DNA of 64,000 nucleotides from Streptococcus mitis (GTDB lineage Bacteria > Bacillota > Bacilli > Lactobacillales > Streptococcaceae), in the NCBI RefSeq assembly GCF_001579045.1, contig NZ_KQ970261.1, forward strand, positions 395,212 through 459,211. Reading direction: 5' to 3'. Positions 18,575 through 29,719 of this stretch are shown here, piece by piece. How positions within the stretch are numbered: position 1 is the stretch's first letter; each line of letters starts with the position of its first letter. A program made the translations under genes and the position numbers. Below the pieces are notes generated by a model, which was given only the letters and a program-made list of their open reading frames with translations, ran no database searches and was not told where the DNA came from.

Positions 18575-19502
18575 CAAATCGTTCTCCTACAGTCAATGTC
18601 CGTCCAACTCCGTTGAGGAAGGAAGCAATGTCCATCTTAGGCTTACCTGCTGGCTGCACTTGCTTGAGGGATAGAGCTCCTTCTGCCGTTGCGACAATCA
18701 ATTCTTTCTTGCCGATAGAGAGAATCTCACCTGGATTTCCCTGACCATCTACTGGTAGGGCTTCATAAATCTTAAAGCGGTCACCCTTAAGGAAAGTATG
18801 GGCAACAGGCCAAGGGTTCATCCCACGGATTTGGTTAAAGAGTTGACGATTGCTTTTATTCCAGTCCAGTTTTTCTTCCTCTGGCTTGATGTTTGGCGAG
18901 AAGGTAACCTGACTTGGATCCTGCGGTTCAGGTTTGATGTCACCAGCAATGTAGGCAGGCAAAGTGTCCAAAAGCAAATCACGACCAACTAGCGCCAATT
19001 TCTCAAACAAGGTGCCGACATTGTCCTCATCCGTAATCGGAATACTACGACGAGAAATCATATCCCCTGCATCCATTTCCTTAACCATTTCCATAATGGT
19101 CACACCAACTTCCTCATCCCCTTGAATCAAGGCATAATGGATTGGCGCTCCACCACGGTGTTTAGGAAGAAGAGAAGCGTGAACATTGACCGCAAAATCC
19201 ATGCTATCAAGGAGTTTACTTGGGAGAAACTGGCCAAAAGCAGCAGTCACAATTCCATCTGCTCCTAGCTTCATAATAGCTTCCATCTCTGGACCTCCAG
19301 ATAGTTTTTCAGGTTGGTAGATAGGAAGGCCTGCTTCCTTGGCAGCTTGTTTAACTGGGGTTTCCTGGATCACTTTTTTACGTCCGACAGCACGGTCTGG
19401 CTGGGTCACAACGGCTAGAATTTCGTAACGGTCATCTGTCAAAAGTCCTTTTAAGACTGTTGCTGAAAAGTCGGGCGTCCCCATAAAGATTAATTTTGTC
19501 AT
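18567..19502 (-). CDS. fmt: Methionyl-tRNA formyltransferase
   Basis: Formylates initiator Met-tRNA using 10-formyl-tetrahydrofolate. The 311-residue protein shows the N-terminal [10 protein letters not shown], the catalytic segment [17 protein letters not shown] (Asn, His) followed by [15 protein letters not shown] with the catalytic Asp, and a C-terminal OB-like tRNA-binding domain. It sits 12 bp after priA and overlaps rsmB, a common priA-fmt-rsmB order. Confidence 0.97.
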   Translation of the reverse strand: MTKLIFMGTPDFSATVLKGLLTDDRYEILAVVTQPDRAVGRKKVIQETPVKQAAKEAGLPIYQPEKLSGGPEMEAIMKLGADGIVTAAFGQFLPSKLLDSMDFAVNVHASLLPKHRGGAPIHYALIQGDEEVGVTIMEMVKEMDAGDMISRRSIPITDEDNVGTLFEKLALVGRDLLLDTLPAYIAGDIKPEPQDPSQVTFSPNIKPEEEKLDWNKSNRQLFNQIRGMNPWPVAHTFLKGDRFKIYEALPVDGQGNPGEILSIGKKELIVATAEGALSLKQVQPAGKPKMDIASFLNGVGRTLTVGERFGD

Positions 19503-19514
19503 ATCTTCTCCTTC

Positions 19515-21911
19515 TTATAAAAATTGCTGTGGCTCATGGTCAATGCTGAGACGGAGCTCACTATTTTCCCGTTCTTGAGTCAAGGCCAGAACCTGATTTA
19601 GAGTCGGCCCCAGCTCATCTTCTAAACGGTATTTAATTAAAATCTGGTAATGATAGAGGTTGTGGGTACGGGCAATCGGTTTTGGCGTTGGCCCAAGGAT
19701 GTGACTGGTCTCTGATAAACCTGACCTCAAAATGTTCATGACTTCATAGGCACGTTTGACTACCTCTTCTTCTTTCTTGTGAGAAAGGGTAATGCCAATG
19801 GTGAAATAGTAAGGCGGATAACCTAGTTGTCGTCTAATGCCCATTTCATAGGCATAAAATCCTTCGTAGTCCTGATCCTTAGCAAATCGGATAGCGTAGT
19901 GCTGAGGATTGTAAGACTGGATCAAGACCTGCCCAGCTTTTTCAGCTCGTCCTGCACGACCTGCCACCTGAGTCAAAAGCTGGAAGGTTCTCTCAGAAGA
20001 ACGGAAATCAGGCAAATTCAAGGCTGTATCTGCATTAAGAACTCCTACTAGGGTCACATTTGGAAAATCCAAACCCTTGGCAATCATCTGAGTTCCCAGC
20101 AAGATATCCGCTTCTCCTCGCCCAAACTGGTCAAGCAGAGCTTGATGACTCCCTTTCTTGCGAGTCGTATCCACATCCATGCGCAAAATACGGGCCTGCG
20201 GAAAGAGTTCTGCTAGCTCGTCATAAGCCTTCTGAGTTCCCGTCCCGTAGTAACGAATGCTACGGCTCTTACAGTTAGGACAGGCTTGAGGAATGTCTTT
20301 CGAAAAAGCACAATAATGGCAGTTCATGGTCTTGGTATCCATGTGCAATGTTAGAGAAATATCACAGTTGGGACAAGTATCCACCGTCCCACACTCCCGA
20401 CACATGACAAAGCTAGAATAACCACGGCGATTGAGCATGAGAACCACCTGCTCTTTTTTAGCCAGACGGTCTTGGATAGCCTCTAGTAAAGGAGGCGTAA
20501 AGTTTGACGTCTCATTTTGTCCGATATAGTCTCGAAAGTCAATCACTTGAACCTCAGGGATCCTAGCTAAAGGATTGGCTCGTTGGGTCAGACGTAAATG
20601 TTGATAAACGCCTTTTCCAGCCCGCGCACGGCTTTCCAAACTAGGAGTTGCTGAACCAAGTACCAGGGCAGCTTGATTGTACTGGGCCCGTAAAATAGCC
20701 ACCTCTCTAGCATGATAACGGGGATTGCTGTCCTGCTTATAAGTCGCTTCATGCTCCTCATCGATAATCATGACACCTAGATTTTTCAGCGGAGCAAAGA
20801 TGGCTGATCTGGCTCCAACCACAACTTGAGCATGACCTCTCTCCACCTTGCGCCATTCATCATACTTTTCACCATTGGACAAGCCTGAGTGAAGAATGGC
20901 CACCTTGTCCCCAAAACGTGCTATAAAACGCTCCGTCATTTGCGGCGTCAGGGAAATCTCAGGCACCAGCAAAATAGCTGTCTTGCCCTTGTCCAAAGCC
21001 CCTTGGATAATCTGCAAGTAAACCTCGGTCTTCCCACTCCCTGTAATTCCTTGAAGGAGGAAGGGAGGCTGGTGACTACCAATCGCACTCACAACCGCAT
21101 CACGCGCCTGTCTTTGCTCTGGATTCAACTCCAAAGGCCGACTTGCCTCAATGCCTTCAAAATAAGCAGCCGAGCGTTGAACTTCCTTTTGGACTATAGT
21201 AACAGCACCTTGTTCCACAAAGAAGTTGACTTGCTCCCGCGAGTAGGACTCTAACAAACTAGCCAAGGAAGCACTCTCTGGATGAGACAGTAAATAGTCT
21301 CTCAATTCCAACTTTTTCTTGGCACGTGCAGAAATCTCTACACTTTCTAATTGAGCAAGGTCTACCTCATACCAAGACTGGGTCTTGACTTTCTTTTGAT
21401 CGACTGCCTGATATTCCAGACCAAGCAGGCCTTTCCTAGTCAAACGCATCATTTCTGCTTGCTTACCTAAATCTAGAGAAGAAAAGGCAAGCGAATCTTC
21501 TGAACCAAACAAGCGCTCTCGGTCTTCCTGACTCAGACCTGCCAGAGGATAGAGAATCTTGTCATAGCTGGAGTTCAGAAATCCTGGTAACATAGCCTTG
21601 AGGATAGAGATTTTATAGGAAAAGACGGACTTGCGGAGCTCTTCAGCTAGCCAGAGTTGTTCTTGCGTGAGAACAGGAGAAAAATCCAGCACCTCAGCAA
21701 TATCTTTTAAATCTTGCTCCATCTCTTCCTCATCTGATTGAGAATCCAAACCAAGAACAATCCCTTGAATCAGGCGATTTCCCTTACCAAAAGGCACATG
21801 AACCCGCATCCCAACTTCCAGCATTCCCTCGAATTCCTTAGGAATCCTGTAACTATAGGGCTGGTCCGTCTGCATCAAGGGCACATCTACGATAATCTTA
21901 GCTATGACCAT
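19515..21911 (-). CDS. priA: Primosomal replication restart helicase PriA
   Basis: Restarts stalled replication forks by loading the replicative helicase. The 798 residues comprise the N-terminal DNA-binding domain (begins MVIAKIIVDVPLMQ), a superfamily-2 helicase core with Walker A GITGSGKTEVY and box DEEHEATYKQ, and an inserted zinc-binding region with paired cysteines (CRECGTVDTCPNC, CHYC, CPNC). The C-terminal helicase lobe has the arginine-rich QVAGRAGRAEKAG. Preceded by GGTGAGAAG. Part of the gmk-to-stkP unit. Confidence 0.97.
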   Translation of the reverse strand: MVIAKIIVDVPLMQTDQPYSYRIPKEFEGMLEVGMRVHVPFGKGNRLIQGIVLGLDSQSDEEEMEQDLKDIAEVLDFSPVLTQEQLWLAEELRKSVFSYKISILKAMLPGFLNSSYDKILYPLAGLSQEDRERLFGSEDSLAFSSLDLGKQAEMMRLTRKGLLGLEYQAVDQKKVKTQSWYEVDLAQLESVEISARAKKKLELRDYLLSHPESASLASLLESYSREQVNFFVEQGAVTIVQKEVQRSAAYFEGIEASRPLELNPEQRQARDAVVSAIGSHQPPFLLQGITGSGKTEVYLQIIQGALDKGKTAILLVPEISLTPQMTERFIARFGDKVAILHSGLSNGEKYDEWRKVERGHAQVVVGARSAIFAPLKNLGVMIIDEEHEATYKQDSNPRYHAREVAILRAQYNQAALVLGSATPSLESRARAGKGVYQHLRLTQRANPLARIPEVQVIDFRDYIGQNETSNFTPPLLEAIQDRLAKKEQVVLMLNRRGYSSFVMCRECGTVDTCPNCDISLTLHMDTKTMNCHYCAFSKDIPQACPNCKSRSIRYYGTGTQKAYDELAELFPQARILRMDVDTTRKKGSHQALLDQFGRGEADILLGTQMIAKGLDFPNVTLVGVLNADTALNLPDFRSSERTFQLLTQVAGRAGRAEKAGQVLIQSYNPQHYAIRFAKDQDYEGFYAYEMGIRRQLGYPPYYFTIGITLSHKKEEEVVKRAYEVMNILRSGLSETSHILGPTPKPIARTHNLYHYQILIKYRLEDELGPTLNQVLALTQERENSELRLSIDHEPQQFL

Positions 21912-21976
21912 CTTCTCACCTCCTCCTTGTCAGTACATTCTTGCAATAGAAAAAATAAGATTGAGTCCCCCCAACC

Positions 21977-22291
21977 TTAAATTTTTTCACCATCTTCTTT
22001 TTCTTTAGCGATTTGCTCTTTGATTTTCTTTTCTTCTTCTTCTTTGCGGCGTTTTTCTTCTTCGATACGGCGACGCACTGCTTCACGTTTTCCTTCTGGA
22101 TCTGGGTGAATTGTAACGTTTCCTGATTCGATTTCTTCTAAAGCGCGAAGAGTTGATTTTTCAGACTTGAAACCTTGAGTTGCTGGCGCACCTGCTTCCA
22201 ATTCGTGGGCACGTTTTGCTTCCAAGATTACGAGTGAATATTTTGAAGGAACCTTGTCGAGCAAGGTATCAATAGAGGGTTTTAACATCAT
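21977..22291 (-). CDS. rpoZ: RNA polymerase omega subunit
   Basis: Small subunit that helps assemble and stabilise RNA polymerase. The 104 residues begin [20 protein letters not shown] and contain the omega signature [10 protein letters not shown]; the last ~40 residues are a long charged Lys/Glu helix, typical for streptococci. It lies 24 bp after gmk. The start could be the first or second of two adjacent ATGs; the first fits the AGG spacing. Confidence 0.95.
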
Positions 22292-22315
22292 TTGCTTGTA
22301 CCTATTTTCTAAATT

Positions 22316-22957
<642 letters not shown>

Positions 22958-23050
22958 TCAGTCTGTGAAAATAAAATAAAATTCCCCTTCAGATAGTAGC
23001 AGTTTGCGCAAACTATCCTTCTACAGCCTTTCTATCTAGTGTAACAAAAA

Positions 23051-23071
23051 AGCAGTAATTTTTCAACTGCT
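23051..23071 (-). terminator. Terminator after rny
   Basis: Short stem AGCAGT / ACTGCT with a ~9-base loop, followed by TTTTTTG on the minus strand, 10 bases past the rny stop. Confidence 0.6.
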
Positions 23072-23080
23072 CTTTCTTAT

Positions 23081-24694
23081 TTATTTAGCATAATCTACTG
23101 CACGTAGCTCGCGAATCACGGTTACCTTGATATTTCCTGGGTAATCGAGATTATTTTCAATTTTCTCACGAACTTTGTGAGCCAAGATTGTGACTTTGTC
23201 GTCCTTGATTTGTCCTGGATTGACCATGATACGGATCTCACGTCCTGCTTGAAGGGCAAAGCTAGTTTGCACTCCCTCAAAGCCGTTAGCAATTTCTTCC
23301 AAATCATGAAGACGCTTGATGTAGCTTTCAAGAGACTCACTACGAGCACCTGGACGGGCTGCGCTCAAGGCATCTGCCGCAGCGACGATAACTGCGATCA
23401 CGCTTTCAGCTTCGACATCACCGTGGTGACTAGCAATCGTATTGACCACAACTGGATGTTCCTTGTACTTACGTGCCAATTCCATACCGATTTCAACGTG
23501 GCTTCCTTCAACCTCGCGGTCAATGGCTTTCCCGATATCGTGAAGGAATCCAGCACGACGGGCAAGAGCCGCATTTTCACCAAGTTCGCTGGCCATAATA
23601 CCAGCCAGCTTAGCAACTTCAATCGAATGGCGCAAGACATTTTGTCCATATGAAGTACGGAACTGCAAACGTCCCATAATCTTCATCAAGTCTGGATGAA
23701 GGTTTGGCGCACCAATCTCATAGGCAGCGGCCTCACCGTATTCACGGATTTTATTGTCGATCTCTTGACGGTTTTTCTCAACCAACTCTTCGATACGAGC
23801 TGGGTGGATACGACCATCTTTGAGCAACATTTCCATAGTCATACGGGCAATCTCACGACGAATCGGGTCAAATCCTGACAAGGTCACCACTTCTGGTGTA
23901 TCGTCGATAATCACATCGACCCCTGTCAAACTTTCAAAGGTACGAATGTTACGACCTTCACGACCAATAATGCGTCCCTTCATAGTATCGTCTGGTAGAT
24001 GAACTGTTGAGTTTGTTGACTCCGCTACATATTCACCAGCGATACGTTGCATAGCTTGAACCAGGATATCTTTGGCCATTTTATCAGAACGTTCCTTGAC
24101 CTCTTGCTCAGCTTCACGAATACGGCTAGCAATCTCCTTGGTCAAGTTTTCCTCTGTCTGTGCCAAGATAATATCTCGTGCTTCTGCCTGAGACAGGGCA
24201 CCAATACGCTCTAACTCTGCTTCTTTTTGTCTTTCGACTTCCTCTAATTGCTCTTCACGCGCATCAAGGTTTTTCGCTCTATCAGAAATACTTTGTTCTT
24301 TTTGTTCAAGTGTTTGTTCTTTACTCGTCAAATTGTCGTCCTTACGGTCGAGGCTAGTAGCTCTCTCTGTCAAACGACTTTCGATTTGTTTGAGTTCTTG
24401 ACGTTCTGATTTGAATTCAGCGTCCACTTCTTCACGGTATTTTCTGGCTTCTTCTTTGGCCTCCAATAGTGCTTCTTTTTTAAGAGACTTGCTTTCACGT
24501 TTGGCTTCATTAACAAGTAAATCGGCTTCACGTTCAGCTTGTCCACGTAAATTAGTTGCTTCTTGTTCAGCATTTAAAAGCATCAACTCTGCAGCTTCCT
24601 GAGATGATTTCATCTTAGCTGAGATGCTGACATATCCAATGACTAAACCAATGATGACGGCAAAAACAGCAATCGCAAGCGACATGATTTCCAT
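23081..24694 (-). CDS. rny: Ribonuclease Y
   Basis: Membrane-anchored endoribonuclease that starts decay of many mRNAs. The 537 residues hold an N-terminal membrane helix (about 5-25), a long charged coiled coil (about 30-200), a KH RNA-binding domain with [12 protein letters not shown], and an HD domain with the metal-binding pair in [15 protein letters not shown] lies 6 bases before the ATG. It stands alone, with a terminator at each end of its neighbourhood. Confidence 0.96.
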   Translation of the reverse strand: MEIMSLAIAVFAVIIGLVIGYVSISAKMKSSQEAAELMLLNAEQEATNLRGQAEREADLLVNEAKRESKSLKKEALLEAKEEARKYREEVDAEFKSERQELKQIESRLTERATSLDRKDDNLTSKEQTLEQKEQSISDRAKNLDAREEQLEEVERQKEAELERIGALSQAEARDIILAQTEENLTKEIASRIREAEQEVKERSDKMAKDILVQAMQRIAGEYVAESTNSTVHLPDDTMKGRIIGREGRNIRTFESLTGVDVIIDDTPEVVTLSGFDPIRREIARMTMEMLLKDGRIHPARIEELVEKNRQEIDNKIREYGEAAAYEIGAPNLHPDLMKIMGRLQFRTSYGQNVLRHSIEVAKLAGIMASELGENAALARRAGFLHDIGKAIDREVEGSHVEIGMELARKYKEHPVVVNTIASHHGDVEAESVIAVIVAAADALSAARPGARSESLESYIKRLHDLEEIANGFEGVQTSFALQAGREIRIMVNPGQIKDDKVTILAHKVREKIENNLDYPGNIKVTVIRELRAVDYAK

Positions 24695-24864
24695 GTTTTT
24701 ACCTCATTTTATTGTTATTCCGAATGACATACATTCTTTTACATTCTACCATAAAAAAGTGATTTTCACAAACCTAAAATAGAATATGTTTTGAGGAAAT
24801 TGGAATACATTTGCTAAAATAAACTTGTTGTTTGGAAATAGTAGTTTAGTAGAGACTTAAGAAA

Positions 24865-24886
24865 AAGCCTACTTCGCAGTAGACTT
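24865..24886 (-). terminator. Terminator overlapping the tmcAL stop
   Basis: Stem AAGCCTACT / AGTAGACTT (one mismatch) with a TCGC tetraloop, followed by CTTTTTC on the minus strand; its right arm overlaps the stop codon. Confidence 0.8.
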
Positions 24887-25982
24887 AGTTTGTTTCTATT
24901 CTAATCGGCACTCTTCCAAAATTCTGCTCTGCTATACTTGGATTTCCAAATTGATAAATCTGGTCTGCCTTTTGAGTCATGGCATCCCAAGGTTCTTTGC
25001 CAATTCGGCTGACTAGACTGACCTGCCCTTTCAGAGATTTAAGATGTTGCCTGCCTTTTTCGGTAAAGCCAAGGACATGAATGCCTTCTGGCAAGTCACT
25101 TTCTCTAGCCTGTACCAGGATATAGGTCAAGAGGCGTCTGACACGCGCCTTAGTGTAACGTTTGGTCGCAACCGCTTCGACCAATTCTTCTACCGATTGG
25201 GCTGTCTTAATGGTATCCTTAATACGCACTGCCATTTCTTGATTGACCTGATAGATAGTGGTTAGGTCTGGATTGGACAAAATCTGATAGCGAAGCAAGG
25301 GAAAATAGTCATCCCAGCTCACCTTACTGGCCTGCTCAAAAAGGGTAACAGAAGGCATAAAGCGTTCTAGGAAATCTTGGTCCTTCTGGTGTTGACGAAG
25401 GGCTGTCGCCGAGGCAAAGTCCACATCCTTGTCCACAGAATGGTAATCCGCCCCCTGACGCTGAATTGGCTCAAGCTTGATGTTTCGTCCTGCAACTGCC
25501 TTGACATAGGCCAGAGCAAGGACATGATTGGGCGTATTTCCTGAAAAATCAAGACCTGCAAATTCCTTCCACATGGCTTGGGTTTTCTGTGGATAGGAAA
25601 GAGAATCAGGCAGATTATCCACAAAATTATCCATCTCAGAACCTTTCTCTGTGTATAAGTCAGCGATTTTCTGGTAATCTAAAACTTCCTCTGTCCCAAA
25701 AGCTAAAGTATCAATGCCCAAGCGAGCCAAGATATCCACAGCTCCTTGTCCAAAGAAATCTGCCGCCTGAACACTGACTAAAAAGGGCAATTCCACTACC
25801 AAGTCTGCGCCATTTTCCAGTGCCATCTGGGCCCGTGTCCACTTATCCACAATAGCAGGCTCACCACGTTGCATGAAATTTCCAGACATGGCAACGATTT
25901 TCAGTCCCTCAGCCTGCTCCAGCAGGTATTTATGCCCATTATGAAAAGGATTGAACTCCGCGATAATACCTGTTATGGTCAT
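24885..25982 (-). CDS. tmcAL: tRNA(Met) cytidine acetate ligase
   Basis: Makes N4-acetylcytidine at the wobble base of elongator tRNA(Met), using acetate and ATP. The 365-residue protein begins with the nucleotidyltransferase signature [20 protein letters not shown] and continues with the family segments [20 protein letters not shown] and [10 protein letters not shown]. In older annotation this is DUF795/YlbM. The downstream neighbour of the methyltransferase gene by 9 bp, so probably cotranscribed with it. Confidence 0.92.
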   Translation of the reverse strand: MTITGIIAEFNPFHNGHKYLLEQAEGLKIVAMSGNFMQRGEPAIVDKWTRAQMALENGADLVVELPFLVSVQAADFFGQGAVDILARLGIDTLAFGTEEVLDYQKIADLYTEKGSEMDNFVDNLPDSLSYPQKTQAMWKEFAGLDFSGNTPNHVLALAYVKAVAGRNIKLEPIQRQGADYHSVDKDVDFASATALRQHQKDQDFLERFMPSVTLFEQASKVSWDDYFPLLRYQILSNPDLTTIYQVNQEMAVRIKDTIKTAQSVEELVEAVATKRYTKARVRRLLTYILVQARESDLPEGIHVLGFTEKGRQHLKSLKGQVSLVSRIGKEPWDAMTQKADQIYQFGNPSIAEQNFGRVPIRIETN

Positions 25983-25991
25983 GATGTTCTC

Positions 25992-26732
25992 CTACTTCTG
26001 CGCGACAAAAAACCAACGAGCGCTAGTTTCTGTAGGCTCTTTGTCCTCAAAGTCCGCATAGAGTTTGAAGGACTTAAAACCGGCCTGTTCCAGCAAAATA
26101 TCATAGGTCAAGACCTCATAAGTCCGCTCCTCATGCACTTCATCGTGGCGACTAAAGGACCCATCCTCTTCCTTGATAAAGAAAGTCAACTCATGAACGA
26201 TGGAGTGAGGCGCCGCATCCTCATAGGTATCCCATAGCATGGCGAAATCTTCCGCATTTTCATGGTAGGAATAGCCTGGAAAAATTTCATCCGTCTGGTA
26301 AGTCGAATGCACGTCAAAGATGAAAACTCCGTCTTCGTTGAGGACATTATAGACTTCCTTAAAGACGTCCCCGACTTCCACCTCATCCTGCATGTAGCAG
26401 ATTGAGTCCGAATAACAAGTAACAAAGTCATATTGACCTGCCTTGGACAGATCCAGCATATTGCCTTCTATAAAAGCAATTTTTTGCTTGGCGGAAGCAG
26501 CCCTCTTTTCGGCAATTTTCAACATATCTGCGCTCAAGTCCAGTCCAGTCACATCAAAACCAGCCTGAGAGAAGCGCACTGATTGAATTCCTGTCCCGCA
26601 AGCCAATTCCAAGAGTTTCTTTCTCTCCTTGGTCTTAGGCAAGTGACGCAGAGAAAAATCCGTCCATTTGTCGTATAAACTATCGTCCATGACTGCATCA
26701 TAGACCGCCGCAAAGGTTTCATAAGTTGCCAT
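25992..26732 (-). CDS. Class I SAM-dependent methyltransferase, YqeM-like
   Basis: A 246-residue Rossmann-fold methyltransferase: motif I LELACGTGIQSVRFSQAGFD, then TGLDLSADML and an MLDLSKAGQYDFVTCYSD segment. The target is unknown; relatives sit beside the yqe cluster in many Firmicutes. I place the start at MATYETFAAVYD (26732). The frame stays open upstream to 26801, but that part runs through a large imperfect palindrome and looks non-coding. The ribosome site before 26732 is poor, which leaves some doubt about initiation. Confidence 0.82.
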   Translation of the reverse strand: MATYETFAAVYDAVMDDSLYDKWTDFSLRHLPKTKERKKLLELACGTGIQSVRFSQAGFDVTGLDLSADMLKIAEKRAASAKQKIAFIEGNMLDLSKAGQYDFVTCYSDSICYMQDEVEVGDVFKEVYNVLNEDGVFIFDVHSTYQTDEIFPGYSYHENAEDFAMLWDTYEDAAPHSIVHELTFFIKEEDGSFSRHDEVHEERTYEVLTYDILLEQAGFKSFKLYADFEDKEPTETSARWFFVAQK

Positions 26733-26751
26733 AATCATGATACCAAGTCCG

Positions 26752-26837
26752 CCCGTAATTCGATAGAAAATTAGGAGCCTGACGATGGAGCCGAGCTCCA
26801 AGGAAGGCTGTCTATTTTCCGAGAATTACAGGACGGG
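26752..26837. repeat. Large imperfect palindrome with a nested hairpin, upstream of the methyltransferase
   Basis: Arms of about 26 bases: one begins CCCGTAATTC and ends GGAGCCT (26752-26780), the other reads AGGCTGTC to GAATTAC and CGGG (26805-26837). Between them is a perfect 5-bp hairpin GGAGC-CGA-GCTCC (26787-26799). Transcribed on the minus strand it would form a long stem in the leader just 20 bases before the methyltransferase start. The remaining ~185 bp to 27022 show no gene. Confidence 0.6.
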
Positions 26838-27022
26838 TTCAAATCCTTTCTAAGATACAAAGAGCCTTAAAAGCAAAGAGAACATAGGAAACTTTCTGCC
26901 CTATCATCAGATACAAATTAAGTTACTCTTTTTCCCTCAGCTTTTAGCTCGTGTTCAGTTTCAACATCAACCAGACACGACGCCCTATACCTTTCTATCC
27001 TTTTTTTCTAAAATAAGCAAAG

Positions 27023-27048
27023 AAACCCAGTTGACTACAACTGAGTTT
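27023..27048 (-). terminator. Terminator after rsfS
   Basis: An 11-bp stem AAACCCAGTTG / CAACTGAGTTT (one mismatch) with an ACTA loop 5 bases past the rsfS stop; modest T run on the minus strand. Confidence 0.7.
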
Positions 27049-27053
27049 ATCTC

Positions 27054-27407
<354 letters not shown>

Positions 27408-27418
27408 TTAGTCCTCTT

Positions 27419-27919
27419 TTAAAAAATATTTTTATAATCTAGGACATCTGCAAAGCGATCCTCCCAAATGTCCTCATAAAATTCATTTATCGTTTCTGCT
27501 GGAATGTCATCCCCATCAAAGGTTGTGACAGCACCTTCTGGAATAATAAGCTGATAGCCATATTCAAAGGCAACCTTGACAGAGGTATCCACACAATATT
27601 CTGTCTGCATACCACATAAAACTAATTTTTCAATCCCCTGTTTATCCAAGTATTCTTTTAAGCCAGTTTCTTTGAAAATACTGTTATACTTCTTCTGAAA
27701 GACCTTTTCATCAGGTTTTCGACTTAAAAGCTCAGATAACTGCCAATCTTCTGATGTTTGAGCTTCAGCGTTCTCAATATGTTGAACATAAATAATTTCG
27801 ATATTCTTGCTTCTAGCTTGGTTTTGTAAATAAGAAATTTTTTCCAATAGTCTCTCTGTCTTAAAACCTGTTTCCACTAAAATATTTTGTACATCAATGA
27901 TGATAAAAGCCGTCTTCAT
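27419..27919 (-). CDS. Isochorismatase-family cysteine hydrolase
   Basis: A 166-residue hydrolase of the isochorismatase/nicotinamidase fold: N-terminal Asp in AFIIIDVQN and the catalytic cysteine in GMQTEYCVDTSVKVAFEYG. Members cleave amides such as nicotinamide, but the substrate here is unknown. The ATG follows the yqeK stop directly (TAA-ATG), with a shared GAGGAC ribosome site. Its position beside nadD would fit NAD metabolism, which is inference. Confidence 0.85.
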   Translation of the reverse strand: MKTAFIIIDVQNILVETGFKTERLLEKISYLQNQARSKNIEIIYVQHIENAEAQTSEDWQLSELLSRKPDEKVFQKKYNSIFKETGLKEYLDKQGIEKLVLCGMQTEYCVDTSVKVAFEYGYQLIIPEGAVTTFDGDDIPAETINEFYEDIWEDRFADVLDYKNIF

Positions 27920-28513
27920 TTAGTCCTCTTTCAAATAGTGCACAAAGGCGTTATAGGTTTCAAGAGTTTGGGGATAGATGGGAAATCCCTGATGAGCTAG
28001 ATGCTCCACGGTACGAGCTGTTTCGTAGGCTACAGCCTTATTAAGCGACAAACTTGCAATCTCACGCGCCTCATCCACTCCTGGAAAGGCTCGATTGTGC
28101 TCGATATAGTCTGCTACATAGACAACCTTATCTAAGTCCGTCATATGACCAGCTCCGACTGTATGGATTTCAATGGCTCGCAGGATTTCTGGATCATGCA
28201 AATCCAAATCTTCCTGAATTTTGTAAATCCCAACCATCCCATGCCAGACATTATTGCCCCAGTTTTTGAGGTTAGGGTCTAGCTGATAACGGTCAATCAA
28301 ATTCAGAAATTCCTGATCTGACAACTTTTTAGCATAGTCATGAAGAAGGCCTGCTAGACCAGCTTTCTCAGTATCCACACCGAATCGCTGGGCTAGTTCT
28401 ATGGCTGCACGCTCCACACCCAAGCAATGGGTTAAACGTTTTTCAGGTAGAAGCTCTGCCATTTTTTCCAACAAAGCCTCACGGGAGCAGTTGATATAGT
28501 CTTGATAGGCCAT
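27920..28513 (-). CDS. yqeK: HD-domain hydrolase YqeK (predicted Ap4A hydrolase)
   Basis: A 197-residue HD-superfamily enzyme; relatives split diadenosine tetraphosphate symmetrically to ADP. Metal-binding residues appear in [12 protein letters not shown] (His), LLHDYAKKL (His-Asp), WHGMVG (His) and IEIHTVG (His), followed by [11 protein letters not shown]. The start overlaps the nadD stop by one base (TGATG), a conserved nadD-yqeK fusion-like arrangement. Confidence 0.92.
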   Translation of the reverse strand: MAYQDYINCSREALLEKMAELLPEKRLTHCLGVERAAIELAQRFGVDTEKAGLAGLLHDYAKKLSDQEFLNLIDRYQLDPNLKNWGNNVWHGMVGIYKIQEDLDLHDPEILRAIEIHTVGAGHMTDLDKVVYVADYIEHNRAFPGVDEAREIASLSLNKAVAYETARTVEHLAHQGFPIYPQTLETYNAFVHYLKED

Positions 28514-29142
28514 CAGTAGAGCCCCTCCTTCTCGATGTAATCTAGCACAGGCTGAGGTAGGAGAAAGTTGGGTTTCCGACCTTGAGCAATGAAGTCACGC
28601 ACCATGCTGGATGAGATATCCATGAGAGGCACATCCACCCAGATAACGGGATAGGAAGTTCCAGCCTTGTAGCGCGGGCGCTGAACTCCCACAAACTGGA
28701 CCATGTCAACCAGCTCATCAATTCGATACCACTTAGGCAGATAGTCCACCATGTCGGCACCGATGATAAAGTAATAATCCGTATCTGGATTCTTCTCAGT
28801 TAGAAGCTTCATGGTGTCGTAGGTATAGGAAATGCCCTTGCGCTCCAACTCAATAGTTTCAATGTCCAGACCTTCAATCTCCTCAATCGCCAACTCAAGC
28901 ATCTTGAGACGATGGTGTTCAGGGATTGTTTCCTTTTTATCTACATGAGGAGGTTGGTATTCAGGCATGAGCAGAACTTGATCCAGTCCCAACTGTTGCC
29001 GTACTTGATCCGCAACGATGAGATGGGCATTATGAACAGGGTTAAAATTCCCCCCTAAAATCCCAACTTGTTTGCGTTTTTTCTCCTTGATTTCTGGCTC
29101 CAACTTTACCTTGGTAAAGGGAGTCAATAATTCGATTGCCAT
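28513..29142 (-). CDS. nadD: Nicotinate-nucleotide adenylyltransferase
   Basis: Forms deamido-NAD from nicotinate mononucleotide and ATP in NAD synthesis. The 209-residue protein has the nucleotidyltransferase motif [16 protein letters not shown] and the second signature [14 protein letters not shown] ~25-residue lysine-rich N-terminal extension precedes the core, as in other streptococci. AAGGAG lies 8 bases before the ATG. Confidence 0.95.
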   Translation of the reverse strand: MAIELLTPFTKVKLEPEIKEKKRKQVGILGGNFNPVHNAHLIVADQVRQQLGLDQVLLMPEYQPPHVDKKETIPEHHRLKMLELAIEEIEGLDIETIELERKGISYTYDTMKLLTEKNPDTDYYFIIGADMVDYLPKWYRIDELVDMVQFVGVQRPRYKAGTSYPVIWVDVPLMDISSSMVRDFIAQGRKPNFLLPQPVLDYIEKEGLY

Positions 29143-29193
29143 AGGCTAGTCTCCTTTATTTCTCTGTAAAAACAGTTGTTTGGAGTTTCAGTC

Positions 29194-29505
29194 TTAGATT
29201 TCTTTGACTTTCTTAGAAATCTTGCGATTTTCTTTCTTGCTGGATTGTTTAAACAAGATTAAGATGCGTCCGATTTTTTGGACCGTATCCACACCGATTT
29301 CTTCTTTCAAAATTTCAGCTACTTCGTGGATATTTTCATCTGTGTTTTGCAAGAGCGTTACCTTAATCAATTCTCGAGCGTCAAGAGCTTGGCGGACGCT
29401 AGTTTTGATTTGGTCGTTGAGACCATTTTTCCCGATTTGGATGATGGGTTTGAGGGTGTGTGCCTGGCTGTTGAGGAAGGCACGTTGTTTTGATGTTAAT
29501 GACAT
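29194..29505 (-). CDS. yhbY: CRM-domain ribosome-assembly RNA-binding protein YhbY
   Basis: A 103-residue CRM-domain protein associated with pre-50S particles. It begins MSLTSKQRAFLNSQAHTL and carries the GKNGLNDQ loop typical of the fold, ending in a lysine-rich tail. Placed between yqeH and nadD as in most Firmicutes. Confidence 0.92.
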   Translation of the reverse strand: MSLTSKQRAFLNSQAHTLKPIIQIGKNGLNDQIKTSVRQALDARELIKVTLLQNTDENIHEVAEILKEEIGVDTVQKIGRILILFKQSSKKENRKISKKVKEI

Positions 29506-29540
29506 AATTTTCTTCCTTGTTTTTTCGATAGTTATTTTAG

Positions 29541-29708
29541 GTGGTGAGGGACGGTCGGAACTAATTTTCCAAAGATTTCATCTTTGAAAAATGGATTTCC
29601 TGACCTCACAATTGAGCCTTGGTCTCAATTGTGCCCCTTGCCAATCTATCGATTGGCAATCACACCACGGCAATAACTATCTTTTTATGAGCTCACTTTG
29701 TTCGCTCA
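29541..29708. repeat. Cluster of hairpins in the yhbY-yqeH gap
   Basis: The 214-bp gap holds consecutive perfect stems: CAAAGAT/ATCTTTG (29570-29586), CACAATTGAG/CTCAATTGTG (29607-29633), TTGCCAATC/GATTGGCAA (29638-29659) and TGAGC/GCTCA (29688-29708). GTGAGG (about 29545) can also pair with CCTCAC (29604-29609). None has a clear T run, so they do not look like standard terminators. Confidence 0.6.
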
Positions 29709-29719
29709 GCGATTTTATT

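Noticed and set aside
26733-26801. N-terminal extension of the methyltransferase
   Set aside because: The extra 23 codons run through the palindrome and do not look like protein; the family start fits 26732.
26833-26846. GGGTTCAAATCC, which looks like a tRNA T-arm
   Set aside because: The 5-bp T stem does not pair well, and no acceptor, D or anticodon arms can be built around it.
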